Of a DNA stretch of 64,000 nucleotides, positions 21,364 through 32,724 are shown one piece after another. Source of the stretch: Neonectria sp. B-13 (taxonomy: Eukaryota; Ascomycota; Sordariomycetes; Hypocreales; Nectriaceae); contig NOKP01000015.1 in the NCBI GenBank assembly GCA_002682825.1, forward strand, positions 992,001 through 1,056,000, written 5' to 3'. A program made the translations under genes and the position numbers. The number at the start of each line of letters is the position of its first letter. The first letter of the stretch is position 1. A model generated the notes under the pieces. The model saw only the letters and a program-made list of their open reading frames with translations. It did no database searches and had not been told where the DNA came from.

Positions 21364-24300
21364 TTACATGTCGTTCTCGTCCTCGTCTCCCGCCAGGAGC
21401 TCCGCGTAGTCGTCGACCGATGCGAACATGGGGAGATCCTTGAGCTGCCTGCGCCTTGACTTGGGCTTGCTGGGAGCCGCTTCCTTGACCTCGAAACCCT
21501 CTTCGTCCTCGCTCAGCATTGCGCCACCCTCCTCGTCATCCGTGCCCTCAATGTCGACATCCATTTCTTCGTCGTCCTCATCATCGAGATCACTCTCCAG
21601 GTCCAGGTCAGGTTCCGATCCATCGGAAGCCATGTCCGAATCATTGAGATCGTCAAAGCCAAGATCGGAACCTTCGCCCTCGGGGTCGACACCTGGCTGA
21701 GCCGACACGAGCGCCTTCCAAATCTCATCCTCCTTCTCTTCTTCGTCATCTCCGTCGCCAGCTGTCGCTGCCTTCTTCTTCGTTTCCTTGCCCTCCTTGG
21801 AAGCCTGCTGGAAGTACTCGTGGAAGAAGACGTCCTCAGCCGCCACATCCTGCACCTTCTTCTTCCAGAACGAGGCCGTGTTGACCGATGCCGAAGATGC
21901 TCCAGGTCCCTTGCTTCCCAGCCAAATATCGCCGACGTCCTTGGACGCTCGGAGAGGCTGCATGATCGATGAACCCTTGGACGCGTCGCCAGCCTTGGGG
22001 TTTCGGTAGACGAATTTGTCCAAGAACCGGATAAGGGAATGACTGTCCATGTCGGGCTTCTTTGCTTTCTCACTGGGCACCAGCAGAGAGGCCGCGAAAA
22101 CAGTAACCGATGGGTGATAATGTCCTTGTAGGGGGAGCTACATGATTGTTAGCATCTTGGACTTTGTAGCGAGCAAGCGTTACTTACCATCTCCCACAGG
22201 CAGCTTCGATTGGCATTGCTGTGCTCGGGGTCTCTCTTTCGTCCGTCATAGACGGGACGCTCGTCCTCGTCATCAAACACCGACTCCTCAGGATCCTCAA
22301 GCAATGTCTTCATGTCAGGGAACGTCTCCCGTAAGTGCGAGACGACATAGAGTAGGCCGCAAACGAATGGGGGTTGGTGTAGACCCGAGATCTGAAGCAT
22401 TCGCTTGGCGAATGCCTTCACTCGCCGGGTGTCGACATCGTTCTTGAGGGAACGGAGGAGCAGGTTGAGGTAGAGCGACTGCTTCGACGAAGTGACCAGT
22501 CGAGGATCCAACAGAGACTCATACAGAGTCCTGTAGAACCGATCGTTGGCAATGCTCTTGGAGGAGGATATTTGCTGGATCAGGAGAAGAGACTGGATAC
22601 CCGTATTGAAGTTGGCCGAGTGAGCAATCTTAAACAGGGTATCGAGATGGGTTTCCATGCTAGTAACGGTCAGTTTGCTTTGAAATATAGAGAGCTGAAC
22701 AGGAATGGGTGACATACATAGCGTCATTGCCAGTCATGAAAGGCGCCGCTCGGTTGACTCCAGTCAAGATGGCTGACACAAGCTTGTCGGCCGCTTCCGT
22801 GTCCGGTTCCGTAGTAGTAGGCGTAGATATCTTGCCGCCGCGGGGTCGTCTTCGAACTTTGTTGAACCCGTTCACGTCCTCCGGTGTCGTCGCGAGCTCA
22901 GTAGTTGGAACCGAGATGCCCAGCTTACCAGTCTTGAGAATGATGGAGAATAGCTCAAAGTAAATTCTCATCAAAGCCTCGGCAACAGCAGGATCCTTGT
23001 TGCTGAGAATGGTTTGGTTGAGGGTGTTGATGGCGTAGTATTTTGAGCGGTGGTCCTGAGAAGGGTGGAGCAAAATCTCCTGCTCAATCATGCGCACAAT
23101 GATCGGCTTCATTCCGGGGTGTGAGTTTTGAAGCTGGAGCAAGAGGTATGAGGCACGGGACGAGATTTTGCGGTCACGATCACCGAGCTTGTGAACCAGG
23201 AGCCTAAGCAAATTCGACTCTTGCTCAGGCTTTTCCTTGAGGAGACCATAGACGAAATCGAGCGCCCGACTACGCGAGTACTCAATCTCGTCAGAGCACC
23301 AGCCTTCAAGCAGCTGAATGATGCGGAAGTACGTCTCCTTTAGCCAATCCTCGTATAGCCAGGCGATCAGATGCGCCGCCGTGATGTCTCCAGGCAACGG
23401 CTTGTCCGCAGTCCACGTTGTCGCCGGGTTGCTCTGTAGGGTTCCAATGAGACCGGGCTGAGTGTGAAAGGTCCGGAGGCGACGGTCGGAAGGCAGCAGG
23501 GTTCCAGGTCCCAGAAGATCGACCAGCGCACCGATGGCACCAAGAGCTTGGCCTCGGCTCTTCTTTGAGGCGAGGTTCATGAGTGCATCGAAAGCTCGGA
23601 TGTTGTGAACAGGGGACTCTTGGACAGCCAAGGTCAGTGCAGAGACCTTGTCAGTGAGAGTACCTGAGGTCATGATGGTTGACAAGAACTTGTGCGTAGC
23701 CGAAGCAAAGAAGCTGGTCCGGTACTTGGTCACGTCTTGCTCCAAAAGCGTCTTCGCATGTTCCTTCAGAGCTTCTCCAGACCACTTGAACGAGCTGGGT
23801 TCGTCATTGGATGGCGTAGGCAACGGGGGAAGCTCAGTAGCATGCCAATCCGCCCTGGGCTCAAAGGCCTATGTACTGCGTTAGCCGTCAGAGACGCTTC
23901 CAACAATCCGGGTTGACTTACCAAGCCTTTGACCTTGAGAGGAGTTGGTTCTTTGGGCTTGGGGGCCTCCTTGACTTCCTCCTCTTCTTCCTCCTCCTCA
24001 TCGTCGTCATCAGCACTCTCCTCATCGTCCTCACCCTCATCCTCATCGCTAGCTTCGCTCAGCTCGACCTCGGCAAAGCCAAGCTGTTTGGAGAGAGCGG
24101 CAAGCTCATTCTTCAAGCCCTTGTCGACAGGCGCCTTGGAGGTTTGAGCATACGTCTCATCTTCCGAGTCGATGTCCTTGATGAGCGCTAGATCGCTCTC
24201 ATCACCACCTAAAGCCTTGATCTCTTCGAGAAGAGTATCATCGTCAATTTTGGTGCTACCTTTCTCAGCAGGAGTACCCTGAGAATTGCGTTGCCTCTTC

Positions 24301-24467
24301 TGATGCTGGTCACCAGCGGTCTTGGTTGGTGGCTGCTTGCGCTTGTGATCGTTGGAACCCAAGCTCTGGTCAATTTTGGCCGTGATCTTGTTCAGCGAGC
24401 TGTCATCGAGTCCCCGGCCATCTTGGGAGCGTCGGGGGCCTTTGCCCTTCTTGGAAGGTTTAGGCAT
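21364..24467 (-). CDS. MAK21: Ribosome biogenesis protein Noc1/Mak21 (CBF domain)
   Basis: Four exons, 24467-23922, 23868-22718, 22659-22188 and 22137-21364, encode 980 residues with in-frame joins. The N-terminal 180 residues are basic then highly acidic (poly-Asp/Glu near 150-170). A HEAT-like helical region follows (WLYEDWLKETYFRIIQLLEGW; ILLHPSQDHRSKYYAINTLNQTIL). The CBF/Mak21 domain runs from about 560 on (METHLDTLFKIAHSANFNTGIQSLLLI; DRFYRTLYESLLDPRL; CLWEM-LPLQGHYHPSV), with the conserved MDSHSLIRFLDKFVYRNPK block after it and an acidic C-terminus. By family knowledge it acts with Noc2 in nucleolar 60S pre-ribosome assembly and transport. It shares a 314-bp divergent promoter with the mitochondrial prolyl-tRNA synthetase. 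Confidence 0.95.
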
Positions 24468-24781
24468 GTTGGCGAAGTTGCGTGGAGGATTGAAAATCTC
24501 AATTGGAAATTCTCCTTGAGCGTCGCAAGGAACTTTTTTTTGGCGGTGCATTTTTCCTGAAGTGCCCCACGTTCCCGCGCTTGGCGCGTTTAGCAGCGCC
24601 AATGCGGGCCGCGACTTGCAGCGGGACGAGCTCCACTCCTTTGGAAGCGGGCGATTCGACCGAAACCATCCAGGAATCAAGACAACCTCCACTGACGATT
24701 TGCGTAACACTTCAACAAGAGCTGTAACGAACAATTTCAAAGCATGAATTAAAGCCAGAAGTATCTACCGCCTCAATCGAA
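24468..24781. promoter_or_regulatory. Compact divergent promoter, MAK21 / mitochondrial ProRS
   Basis: Only 314 bp separate the start codons of two genes of protein synthesis, one cytosolic-ribosome and one mitochondrial. The region contains the imperfect palindromic GC block CGCGCTTGGCGCG (near 24577-24590) and an A/T-rich run near 24534-24550. Which motif drives which gene cannot be told from sequence. Confidence 0.55.
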
Positions 24782-26851
24782 ATGTTCCCTGCAAGGCTGG
24801 TTCGCTTTAGTGGGGTAGTCTCGCGAGGGAACCAGCTCGCCCTTCAAACCAGAGCTCTCTCGATCTCGGTTACGAGGTCTAGTCTTCCTCGTTCCACCTT
24901 GTCGACGATATGGGCTCCAACTGGCGGCATAACTGCAAACGAAGATGAGTGTAAGATATCGTGTCAATTCTTCGAGGAAAAAACAGGCTAATTGAGACTT
25001 CTTCAGTCGGCCATGGGAAACTCATCCGAGCAGGTTTCCTCCGTCAAGTGCGTGATGGTCCCTGACAGCCAGAGCGATAATTGTACTAATGGCCTGGTGC
25101 AGGCGCACTCTGGCGTGTTTCAATTGCTCCCATTGGGACTCAGAGTGCAGGACAAGATCGAGAAACTCATCGACAAGCACATGCAGTCAGTCGGTTCGTG
25201 ATCCCGGTTGACTCCTATAAAGAGTTGTGCTCACGTAGTGCTTCAAGGTGCATCTCGGCTCTCTCTTTCCTCCATCTCATCCGAGGATCTATGGCGAAAG
25301 AGCGGTCGTCTAGAACTTGTCGCATCAGAGGTATGATCCTCTTGTTTTCCTTGATCTGGGGTTAGGTTAACCTGAGTAGCTCTTCCGCCTCGTCGACCGC
25401 AAGGAGACCCCCCTTATTCTATCTCCAACTCACGAAGAGGAAATCACTACTCTTGTTGCTGGGACGCTAAAATCATATAAAGACCTGCCTATCAGGCTTT
25501 ATCAGATCAGTGAGGCTATTTCCCCTCCTTTGATTGATTCCTCTAACAAGGTATTCCAGCTCGAAAGTACAGGGACGAGCGCCGGCCTCGGCATGGCCTA
25601 TTGCGCTCCCGAGAATTCCTCATGAAAGATCTCTACACATTTGACCTAACAACTAGTGCTGCCATTGAGACATATCGAGAGGTGTCCGCAGCATATCGCG
25701 CCTTTTTCTCTGAGCTGAAGCTGCCATTCATAGTCGCCGAGGCCAGCTCAGGTGACATGGGTGGTGACCTCAGCCACGAGTATCACCTACCCAGTGCCGT
25801 TGGCGAGGACACCGTTGTCAACTGCGACTCTTGTGAGTATGCCGCTAATGATGAGGTCGCCACTGCTCGGCCACCCATCCCGTCAAAGGACGCGGTCTCT
25901 TCGACGTCTCAGATCCGTGTATGGCGCGGCATCTCCCAAGATAGAAATGTCCTCATCAATGCTTGGTACCCCCATGCTGACGCTGGGCAATCCGATCTCG
26001 GCCCCAATCTCCATGCAGTCAAGTCTGCTGTTCCAGAGCTGGACACGAGCATCGACAACTCTTTGGCATTCTGGGGAGATGCTCTTTCTCGCGGAAAGGC
26101 AAAGGTTGTTAATGTCATTGACACTCGACTAGCTTCCGGCTTTGACAGCCTGCGGGAACAGCTCCCTTTACTACCGGATAGCCTGAAATCCCACGATGCC
26201 GAGCATTCGTTCCTTGGCGGTGTAGAGGGGGATAAAAGTTTGAACCTGGTCCGTCTTGCGGACGGCGATGGATGCCCTAAGTGTGAGGAAGGGACTCTAA
26301 AAGTCCATCGCGCGCTCGAGGTCGGCCACACGTTCCACCTGGGGACTCGATATTCAGCTCCCCTCGACGCATGCGTCATGCTTCCTCAGACAGAGCTTCC
26401 AGAAGCCGCGGGCGAAGGATTAGTACCAGGGGCCCGTCACCCGGTGCAGATGGGATGCCACGGCGTGGGCGTTTCCCGAATCTTTGGCGCTGTCGCAGAG
26501 GTTCTCGCAGATAAGAGAGGGCTTAACTGGCCACGATCCATCGCTCCGTTCGAGGTCGCCCTCATCCCAACGTCTGGCGTTGTCGAGCAATCTCTGGACC
26601 TCTATGATACTCTTGTAAGCCGCAATGACTCCGGCCCGGGCTTTGACGTTGTTCTCGACGACCGCAAGCTGTCATTTGGATGGAAGATGAAGGACGCCGA
26701 CATGGTTGGGTACCCTGTCGTCGTGATTATGGGCAAGCTATGGAAGGAGAGCCGTATCTGTGAGGTGCAGTGCAGGAGACTCTCGGTCGAGGAGAATGTA
26801 TCTGTTGAAGAGCTGCCCGCGTTTGTGTCGGGCTTGTTGGAGAGACTGTAG
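24782..26851 (+). CDS. Mitochondrial prolyl-tRNA synthetase
   Basis: Six exons: 24782-24950, 25007-25047, 25103-25193, 25239-25330, 25380-25509 and 25560-26851, encoding 604 residues. The first 45 residues are Arg/Ser-rich and poor in acidic residues, like a mitochondrial presequence. Class II motifs are visible: motif 1 region [25 protein letters not shown]; motif 2 [26 protein letters not shown] (joined across the last intron); motif 3 [18 protein letters not shown]. The C-terminal anticodon-binding domain begins at [10 protein letters not shown] and includes [23 protein letters not shown]. It charges tRNA-Pro in mitochondria. The segment between motifs 2 and 3 carries two CxxC pairs (CDSC; CPKC) that could form a metal site; this is an observation only. 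The yeast counterpart is the AIM10-type protein. Confidence 0.93.
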
Positions 26852-27176
26852 TGGGGAAGGAGAGAAGAGTCATCACCACTGTATTGTGTTGTACTTGGGG
26901 GCAAAACTGAAATCCTCTGTAAGATATGTAACAAAGATTAAATCACAAAGAACCACCACTTTACAAAAGAAGTCTTCAGTTTTGTGCAGTCATCAAGTTC
27001 GGCGGATTCGGATTGTTGATGCTTGGTGGTGGGAGACGGCAGGACATCCCCGTTAGTAGAATTCCACAACCCCACGTCATAATATTCACCAAGCGAAACT
27101 TTGGAGGGGATCACCAGCAGCGAGCCGCGACCACTCTGAACAACAACATCGCGTGGGCAACCCAGCAAACGCAATC
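26852..27176. other. Intergenic, ProRS 3' end to prefoldin 5 start
   Basis: 325 bases hold the ProRS 3' UTR and the prefoldin promoter. Nothing specific is seen. Confidence 0.6.
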
Positions 27177-27879
27177 ATGGCCGGCAAGCAAGAGACGAGT
27201 GAGTATTGTTCTTTGCCTCAGATCTTCCAGGCCCCCTGCTAACTGCCTCGCGCGCCCGCAGTCAACCTCGACACGCTCGAACCCCAGCAACTCGCGCAAG
27301 TTAAGAAGCAGCTCGACGAGGAGCTTGAGCACTTGACCTCGTCGTTCGCACAGCTGCACGGCGCTCAGAACAAATTCAAAGAGTGTTTGAGATGTGTCCA
27401 GGCACGATCTGCCTCCAAAGAAGGTACGCAGCCCAAGAACGAGGCGAGGCGATCGATTCAAGACAAGATGCCTAACATGCGACAGGATCCAACTCCGTCC
27501 TGGTCCCGCTGACCAACTCGCTATACGTCCGAGGAGAGCTTGCCGATGCTGATACCGTCCTGGTGGACGTCGGAACTGGTTTTCTAGTAGAAAAGGTCGG
27601 GCAATTTCCCGTCGTCACACAACGACCCGCTGACTGGTCTACAGAAGCTCAAGGCTGCGGAGCAATTCTACGAGGGCAAAGTGGATGAGCTTGGAAACAA
27701 CTTGAAAGATCTCGAAACTATCGTACAAAGAAAGCAAACGAACGCGCGTACGATTGAAGAAGGTATGTTTCCCCTAGTAACCTTCGTATGATGACATTAA
27801 CTGACTGCCCTGTGCTCTAGTCCTGAGGCAAAAAATCATGGCCGCCCAGGCGCAGCAAGGCGGACAGCAAGCGGCATGA
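27177..27879 (+). CDS. GIM5: Prefoldin subunit 5
   Basis: Five exons: 27177-27198, 27262-27423, 27486-27595, 27645-27762 and 27821-27879, encoding 156 residues. It has the alpha-prefoldin layout: an N-terminal coiled-coil helix (TLEPQQLAQVKKQLDEELEHLTSSFAQLHGAQNKF), a beta-hairpin core (VLVPLTNSLYVRGELADADTVLVDVGTGFLVEK) and a C-terminal helix (KAAEQFYEGKVDELGNNLKDLETIVQRK). The tail is Gln/Ala-rich. Prefoldin is the hexameric cochaperone that hands unfolded actin and tubulin to the CCT chaperonin. The length is typical of the family. It is convergent with the next minus-strand gene, 106 bp away. Confidence 0.95.
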
Positions 27880-27985
27880 AAGAAGTCAAAACAAAAGGAA
27901 ATCCTCAGCCTTCGTAACTACCTAGACAGGAGCTGCACTGGTGCCACGGGAGAATCCGGCAGATGGACATGCATCCAGAGACTCG

Positions 27986-29655
27986 CTACAGCGAGGTCAT
28001 GTTGGAGTGCGCCCCGTCCAAGAGGGCCTGAATCTCTAGAATGGTTCCCAGAAACTCCCCAAATCTCGACTCGAGACCCAGCTCATTACCTGGCCAAACA
28101 TGCTTGAGTCCTTGGCCCCAGTCCTTGCGGTGATCACTTCCGCTGACGTGGTTGATGCTTTCGTCCCAATGAGCTGCGTGTAATTCGATGCCCCAAGTGA
28201 TGTCTGGTTTATCCTTTGTGTTACCGCCCTTCCACGACTTGGTGACCCCAACTTCGATGACGTACGGTGTCATCTTGTATGGAATGATTGCCGATGACTT
28301 TAGCCTCAGTTGTCCGATTTGGCCCCGTGCATCCCCAAGTTTGACAGTGTCGACCTGAGGAATCCTGAGAACGTCTGTCGTATTCTTGATGTTGAGGGTG
28401 AGCAGCAGCTCTTGCGGGATGTTTTTGAATGGTGCTGGGATGTCCACGTCGTCCCATGCGTCTACTCTCAAGTTCCAGTCGTATTGCCTTAAGACGAGAG
28501 CTCATTAGCTGCTGAATGCTCTACACGAGCGCTGGACTCACATGTCTGGGGCCACCACTGTCCAGTTCATACGCCCCCACACCTCGGGCCTCATGGCCCT
28601 GACCATGGAAAGCTGCATTTTCTTGCCAACGGGCTCCATTGCATCGGCCTTGATCTCTTGACCCTGAATAACCAACGTCACCTCACAGCCCCGTGTTACT
28701 TCTTGGAGGCCATTGCAAACACTTCGCTTAGGATCGATAAGATATCGAATGACATGCTCGGCTTGATTTGCTTCTGGCAGTCTGGCTATTGTTAGGTACT
28801 AGTAGGTAGGGCAATCAGGGGAGATACTTACCTGGTTTCCAAGCTAGCTCCGCCACGGACAGAATACATATCCAGCAGCCTGACGAACTCATCATGTGTG
28901 ATTTCGTCTCGGCCCCTGGTGTTTCTTGCTCGGACATCTAGATGTCCAAAGTTGACACGCATCTTCATACTCTTATTTAGTGCCATTAGAGTATCGGCCG
29001 TGGACGTTATATCAGTCGTAAGTCGGCCAAGATGCTTATCCATAGCCGAGTGATTGCTGCCAAGTGTAGTTTTCTGAGAAACAAATCGTGGTCGTGACCC
29101 AATCTCCACCCTGACCATATCATTGACGTCCGCGTTGGTAAGTTCTTGTATAAGGAAGTGGATAGGAGGGTGTTCGTTACAGAGTCGCATGTCATGAATG
29201 GCCCAGTTCACGGCATGGACGGCTTGCTGCAAGCGGGACATAGAATCGCAACAAATATCGAGGATGTTGGACTGAACATGGATGTAGACCTTGTAGGCCT
29301 TGCGGATATCATCAAGTGCTCCAGGGTCGTCTAAACCAGAAGGCAACATGTGCTTCCCTGGGAGAACAAGACGAGTCGATAAGCTTGTTAGCAACGAAAT
29401 TTGTTGGTATTTCGAGACCGATCAAAGACTCACTTGAATCAAATCTCGATTTTGAGGAGGCGGGCCGAGATATTCGTCGCCTTCATCTTGACGAGCCTTC
29501 TGACGAGTTGCATCTCTCATTGACCTTGCACTTCCCATGACGTTTTTCCCCGCCCAAGCTCTCTCTCCGGCGGCCTTGGGAGCAGCAGGCTTCGCCCGCG
29601 AATCTCCACGCCCACCGCGCGGCTGGCGGTTACCACGTTTTGGAGGGCGTTCCAT
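27986..29655 (-). CDS. Uncharacterised RG-rich protein, possibly RNA-binding
   Basis: Proposed exons: 29655-29430, 29357-28832, 28781-28542 and 28487-27986, giving 497 residues. The last three joins are solid (GTAAGT...CCAG; GTGAGT...TTAAG). The first is not: the canonical donor GTGAGT at 29433 leaves the wrong phase for the CCCAG acceptor, and frame is kept only with a weak GTCTTT donor at 29429. The N-terminus is basic with RGG/RG elements (MERPPKRGNRQPRGGRGDSR), suggesting nucleic-acid binding. The middle has a KH-like-looking block (YKVYIHVQSNILDICCDSMSRLQQAVHAVNWAIHDM). The rest mixes strands and helices without known motifs. I believe related fungal proteins carry a domain of unknown function (DUF7905 from memory, unverified). 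Confidence 0.7.
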
Positions 29656-30275
29656 GATGGCTCAGTAACGTTTGGTATACACGGCCACGAGAGAGAATGA
29701 ATTTGAGAAACGAGGGAATGGTACAACAATCGACGAGACCTGGCAAGCTGGTGCTGGTGATGGGGGGTGGGAGATGTAGGAGGGAGACGTGTGGTTACTG
29801 TGTACCTGCCCTCTTTAAATATGTTTAGCCTCAGGTGACAGACGAATGCTCTGAGTCAAGAAGGAACTGATTCACGGCCATAACCTAAGGCATCAAACGC
29901 AGTTGCCCAATCTCTCAAGGTGTCTACTGCAACCCTAAGACGGTTCGCTGCGTGGCCACTTACAAGATTTATGTGCTACTAGGGCGAATCATGGCAATGG
30001 CAAATCGTTGCACCTGGGCTTTTTGCTCACAAACAATAGCAAATAAATGATTCTAAACAGGCTATAGGTCTATTCTCTGAGTCATTTCCATCATCTATTG
30101 GACCTGTTGGGGAATCTGGTATTCTCCAGGAAGGTGCTCTGACCAAACCTCAGGTACCTATAGATGCAAACCCCCGGTATGTGCATGCCACCCGGCAACC
30201 ATTGACCTCCTACACCGTCGCGTCTCCTAGACGCGTAAATTGTCCAGGCTGTCGAATAATTCCAACGACACTTCA
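29656..30275. promoter_or_regulatory. Divergent promoter region, RG-rich gene / ORC1
   Basis: 620 bases between start codons. It contains an ACGCGT box close to ORC1 (listed separately). The middle (about 29850-30100) is unremarkable noncoding sequence. Confidence 0.55.
30231..30236. promoter_or_regulatory. MluI cell-cycle box (ACGCGT) upstream of ORC1
   Basis: A perfect ACGCGT followed by AAAT lies 40 bp upstream of the ORC1 start codon. ACGCGT is the known core bound by the fungal G1/S factor MBF (Mbp1/Swi6 type). Its placement before a replication gene fits, but the link is inferred. A related GTCGCGTC lies about 15 bp further upstream. Confidence 0.55.
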
Positions 30276-32627
30276 ATGGCGCCCAATTCCTCAGCAGCGA
30301 AGGCCGCCGAGCCCTCACTACGGCGGAGACGGGCTCCCGCCGGCGTCTCGAGAGGCGATTCCGAAGACGAGCTTGGCAGCGACGATGCTTCATGGGAATG
30401 GATCTACAACACTACACCGGCGCCCGAGGACCAACCCAACGAGCCGCAGAGTGATCGGAAAAGGAGGAAGGTCTCTGGCAACAAGATTGTTGGCGCGCGA
30501 GTCGGGCAGTTCGAGTGCCATGTTGGAGACTGCGTACTGCTCAAGGCGGATGGGTCGAATGAGGCGTGGGTGGCACTCATCTGCGAGTTCGTCGAGGATG
30601 ACGGTGAGGGAGAGAAGGCAGCCAACTTCATGTGGTTCTCGACGGAGAAGGAAATCCGAAACAAGGACAAGAAGCGCTCCGACTTTCAATGGGTAATACT
30701 CCTACACAATAACCCTCCCACAAGATCACACCCGACTGACCTGCTTCTAGAACGAGCTCTATGTCTCCCCATCATGGGATATCAACCCCCTAGCCTCGAT
30801 CAACGGCAAGGCCAAGGTTACTTCCCTCGATGTCTTCCTTTCGAAATACCCCCAGGGCCGCATTCCTCGCCAATCTCCCGACTTTGGCAAGACCTTCATC
30901 TGCCGTCGAGGCTGCAACACCCGCACGGCTACCTATACCGACGAGTTTATCTGGGAAGAAATCTACCACGGCGAGGGTGATATCTTCGCTCTGGTCGAGT
31001 TGGTGGAAAAAGGGACTAAGGCAACTCGTCGCAAGAGGAAGGTTCGGAGTCCGTCTCCCCAGGATGCTCCCTACCATCCTCCTCAGACGCCGACAAAGAC
31101 TGGCCGGGGGGTGGCCACGACGCCGCAGTCGAGGAGAAGTCAAGCTGAGCCAGGGTCACGAACCAAGAGGTTTGCATGAGTCCACCTTGCCTTCCGTTCC
31201 ATTTATACTAATCAGCATCACAGGAGTGCAAGCAAAAGACTCGAATTCACTCCACTGGCTACCCGAAAGATCTCACCAAGCAACTTCGAATCGTCACCCT
31301 TCCAAATAGCCCGGTCGCGTCTCCACGTTTCTTCTGTTCCAACCAGCCTCCCCTGCCGAGAAGGTGAATTCTCCCTCGTCTATTCTCACCTTGAGGCCGC
31401 CATCACGGATGGTACTGGAAACTGTATCTACATCTCTGGCACGCCTGGAACCGGCAAGACAGCCACGGTCCGCGAGGTCATCTCGCGACTGGAGGAAGCT
31501 GTGGGCTCGGACGAGCTCGATGATTTCATCTTCGTGGAAATTAACGGCATGAAAATCACGGACCCTCACCAATCCTACGCGCTCCTCTGGGAGGCCCTCA
31601 AGGGCGAACGAGCAAGTCCTGCGCAGGCTCTTGATCTCCTGGAGCGGGAGTTCAGCAACCCCAGTCCGCGACGTATTCCATGTGTTGTTCTAATGGATGA
31701 GCTCGATCAGCTGGTCACGAAGAACCAGGCTGTCATGTACAACTTCTTTAACTGGCCAACGCTACGCCACAGTCGTTTGATCGTTCTCGCCGTCGCCAAC
31801 ACCATGGATCTTCCCGAGCGAACACTCAGCAACAAGATCAGCAGTCGTCTAGGTATTTCACCAATGTCAAGCACCTGTCTCTACTTTTACTAACCGCAAC
31901 AGGCCTCACTCGAATCACGTTTCCCGGGTACAATCACGAGCAACTCATGAAGATTATACAGTCGCGTTTGGAAGGAGTCCCCGGCAAGATTGTAGATCCA
32001 GACGCTATTCAATTCGCTAGTCGAAAAGTCGCGGCCGTCAGCGGAGATGCCCGTCGAGCATTGGACATCTGCCGCCGAGCCGTCGAGCTAGCTGAGGCCG
32101 ACGTCCCAGGCGATCCTGCCACACCCAGCAAGCGAGAGCGGTTGGCCGAGTCCCAGGGCCAGCCACGGGGCATCGGACGAGTCACCATTGCCACTATCAA
32201 AAAGGCCATCAACGAGGCCACCACCAATCCCATTCAGCAACACATCCGCGGTCTACCCCTCATGTCGAAACTCCTTATGGCAGCGCTGCTGCTCAGGACC
32301 CGTAGGGCGGGCCTGGCCGAGACGACCTTTGGCGAGACCCTCGATGAGATTCACCGGGCCAGCCTCCGAGCTCCGTCTGCGCTCCCAGGCATGGCGCGGG
32401 TTCTTGCTAACGGCCTGAAGGGAACACAGTCCGCCGGGCAACGCCAGATGTCCAGGCCCGGACACATCCACGCGGCGGCACTCGACTTGGTGGCGGCTGG
32501 CCTCATCAACCTTGAGGCCCAGCGCGCGGAGCGGTCAAGCAAGTTGCGTCTGGCCATCGCAGACGACGAAGTGAAAATGGCGCTCCGCGATGATGGAGAC
32601 CTTAGAGCCTTGGGTATTGGTGTATGA
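30276..32627 (+). CDS. ORC1: Origin recognition complex subunit 1 (BAH + AAA+)
   Basis: Four exons: 30276-30692, 30751-31169, 31224-31852 and 31903-32627, encoding 729 residues. A disordered basic/acidic N-terminus precedes a BAH domain from about residue 70 to 235 (VGARVGQFECHVGDCVLLKAD; VALICEFVEDD; ELYVSPSWDINPLASINGKAKV; FICRRGCNTRTATYTDEFIWEEI). A short basic linker (TRRKRKVRSPSPQ) follows. The AAA+ ATPase has Walker A GTPGTGKTA near 351-359, Walker B VVLMDELDQL near 432-441, sensor-1-like VLAVANTMDLPE and the arginine-finger helix SSRLGLTRITFPGY. The C-terminus is a winged-helix region. Orc1 is the ATP-hydrolysing subunit that marks replication origins. It is shorter than yeast Orc1 because the linker is short. 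It is convergent with PRP46. Confidence 0.95.
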
Positions 32628-32724
32628 TGTATGTAATAATAAGAGCCCCGGAGAGGGCGTCTCCGAGAGCAGGGGTTAAGCAATCCGGTCATTATGATTG
32701 ATTAGATGGAGCCTCGCCGGGTAT

